NCBI RefSeq assembly: GCF_042219825.1
Contig: NZ_JBHJHQ010000001.1
Span: 62,001-126,000 of the forward strand
Direction: 5' to 3'
From: JBHJHP01 sp042219825
GTDB taxonomy: Bacteria > Bacteroidota > Bacteroidia > Bacteroidales > UBA5342
DNA length: 64,000 bases
Shown here in pieces: positions 63,469 to 64,000 of this stretch. The position numbers and the translations under genes were made by a program. The notes beneath the pieces are model-generated. The model had not been told where the DNA came from. It searched no databases and saw only the letters and a list, made by a program, of their open reading frames with translations. Numbering within the stretch: the first letter of the stretch is position 1; every line of letters starts with the position of its first letter.

Positions 63469-64000
63469 TTAGTGTCTGTAGTTGTGTGATAAATGGTATT
63501 AAATGCTTCCTGTTGTAGTTCTTTGTCCTGATCCGAATATGCAGCTCTTCCCTTTAAACGGGTAAACACATGAAGATTGGAATTAAGCATGACAGTGTCA
63601 ATGGCAGATCCGTCGCTAAAATGCACCCCATCGTACAGCCAGCGGGCGCTTTCGGGGGCAGCAGAGTCATCCTGTTTAACCTTCCAGACCATAAAATGTT
63701 GTGTTTCTGACGGTAGTGTAATTCCTTTTTTCAGATTCTTCCGGCTTACTTTCAATAATTTATTCAGCTGAACAAGACTTTTTTCTCCCCGGTACTTATA
63801 CCAGTATCTGGCCTCATAATCTGTAACATCCACTTCCACATACGGCAGAAATTTTCCAAGGATACCTACATAATTTAACAACTTATTGGAAGGTTCAATT
63901 ATGGGATCAATAAAAAATACATTTTCAGGTTCAACCAGTGTGTCAAAAGCATTTTTGACTATCAGATCAAGAATAAGCGGACATCCTGTTGATGATCCTG
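63465..64000 (-). CDS. Hypothetical protein, 5' end outside window
   Basis: At least 178 codons: the frame stays open from the stop at 63465 to the right edge, so the ATG-like position near 63881 is not the start. No domain is recognised. Near the visible N-terminal side, residues GCPLILDLIVKNAFDTL lead into a region of beta strands (FFIDPIIEPSNKLLNYVGILGKF, YWYKYRGEKSL). It shares an ATGA overlap with the HEAT-cyclophilin gene, so the two probably act together in the envelope. Confidence 0.75.
   Translation of the reverse strand, partial: GSSTGCPLILDLIVKNAFDTLVEPENVFFIDPIIEPSNKLLNYVGILGKFLPYVEVDVTDYEARYWYKYRGEKSLVQLNKLLKVSRKNLKKGITLPSETQHFMVWKVKQDDSAAPESARWLYDGVHFSDGSAIDTVMLNSNLHVFTRLKGRAAYSDQDKELQQEAFNTIYHTTTDTK

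Noticed and set aside
63465..63881. A complete 138-codon gene starting at 63881
   Set aside because: The frame is open to the right edge with similar composition, so the gene is partial.

Overview
The window comes from a member of the Bacteroidota, most likely a free-living polysaccharide degrader of the Bacteroidales/Marinilabiliales type; I cannot name the genus. Evidence: several Bacteroidota promoters (TTTG, about 19 nt, TAnnTTTG), type IX secretion (T9SS) C-terminal sorting tails, many SPII lipoproteins, DUF4382, YARHG and DUF6263 families, a LytTR two-component pair, and the conserved order nusB-yajC-ybbR-coaE.

Layout. 1-5.8 kb is housekeeping: the 3' part of uvrA, a convergent CBS protein, then nusB, yajC, a YbbR-like gene and coaE. 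5.9-13.5 kb holds a beta-propeller protein, a lipoprotein flanked by 7-bp tandem repeat arrays, an extended SDR reductase, two tandem DUF4382 lipoproteins and an S10 carboxypeptidase. A complete tRNA-Arg(TCT) unit with promoter and terminator lies at 13.77-14.04 kb, with a tRNA-like 5' half in its leader. From 15.5 to 30.9 kb at least seven copies of one multi-hairpin repeat, all in the same orientation, lie between accessory genes: a beta-helix lipoprotein, two AraC regulators, a POT-family transporter, a cupin, an operon with an EgtD/EanA-like histidine methyltransferase and an EanB-like rhodanese (probable anaerobic ergothioneine synthesis), and a LytS/LytTR sensor-regulator pair.

30.9-39.7 kb looks like a small regulon. 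A Crp/Fnr-family regulator lies among three perfect TTGAT-N4-ATCAA palindromes. Each palindrome is exactly 22 nt upstream of a -7-like element, ahead of a PKD lipoprotein, a cupin-led operon and a three-lipoprotein operon. A miniature inverted-repeat element follows at 39.7 kb.

40-64 kb is mostly envelope and polysaccharide functions: a YARHG protein, an SGNH esterase, an alpha/beta hydrolase, a GT39-like transferase, a DUF6263 lipoprotein, a pectin/arabinan set (PL22-like lyase, GH28, DUF1680 with T9SS tail), an aldo/keto reductase, two GH43-like enzymes, a secreted endonuclease I, a pirin, a rhomboid protease with an unusual tail, an RDD protein and a HEAT-cyclophilin lipoprotein. No SusC/SusD pair is present. 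The last gene runs off the right edge and uvrA off the left edge.
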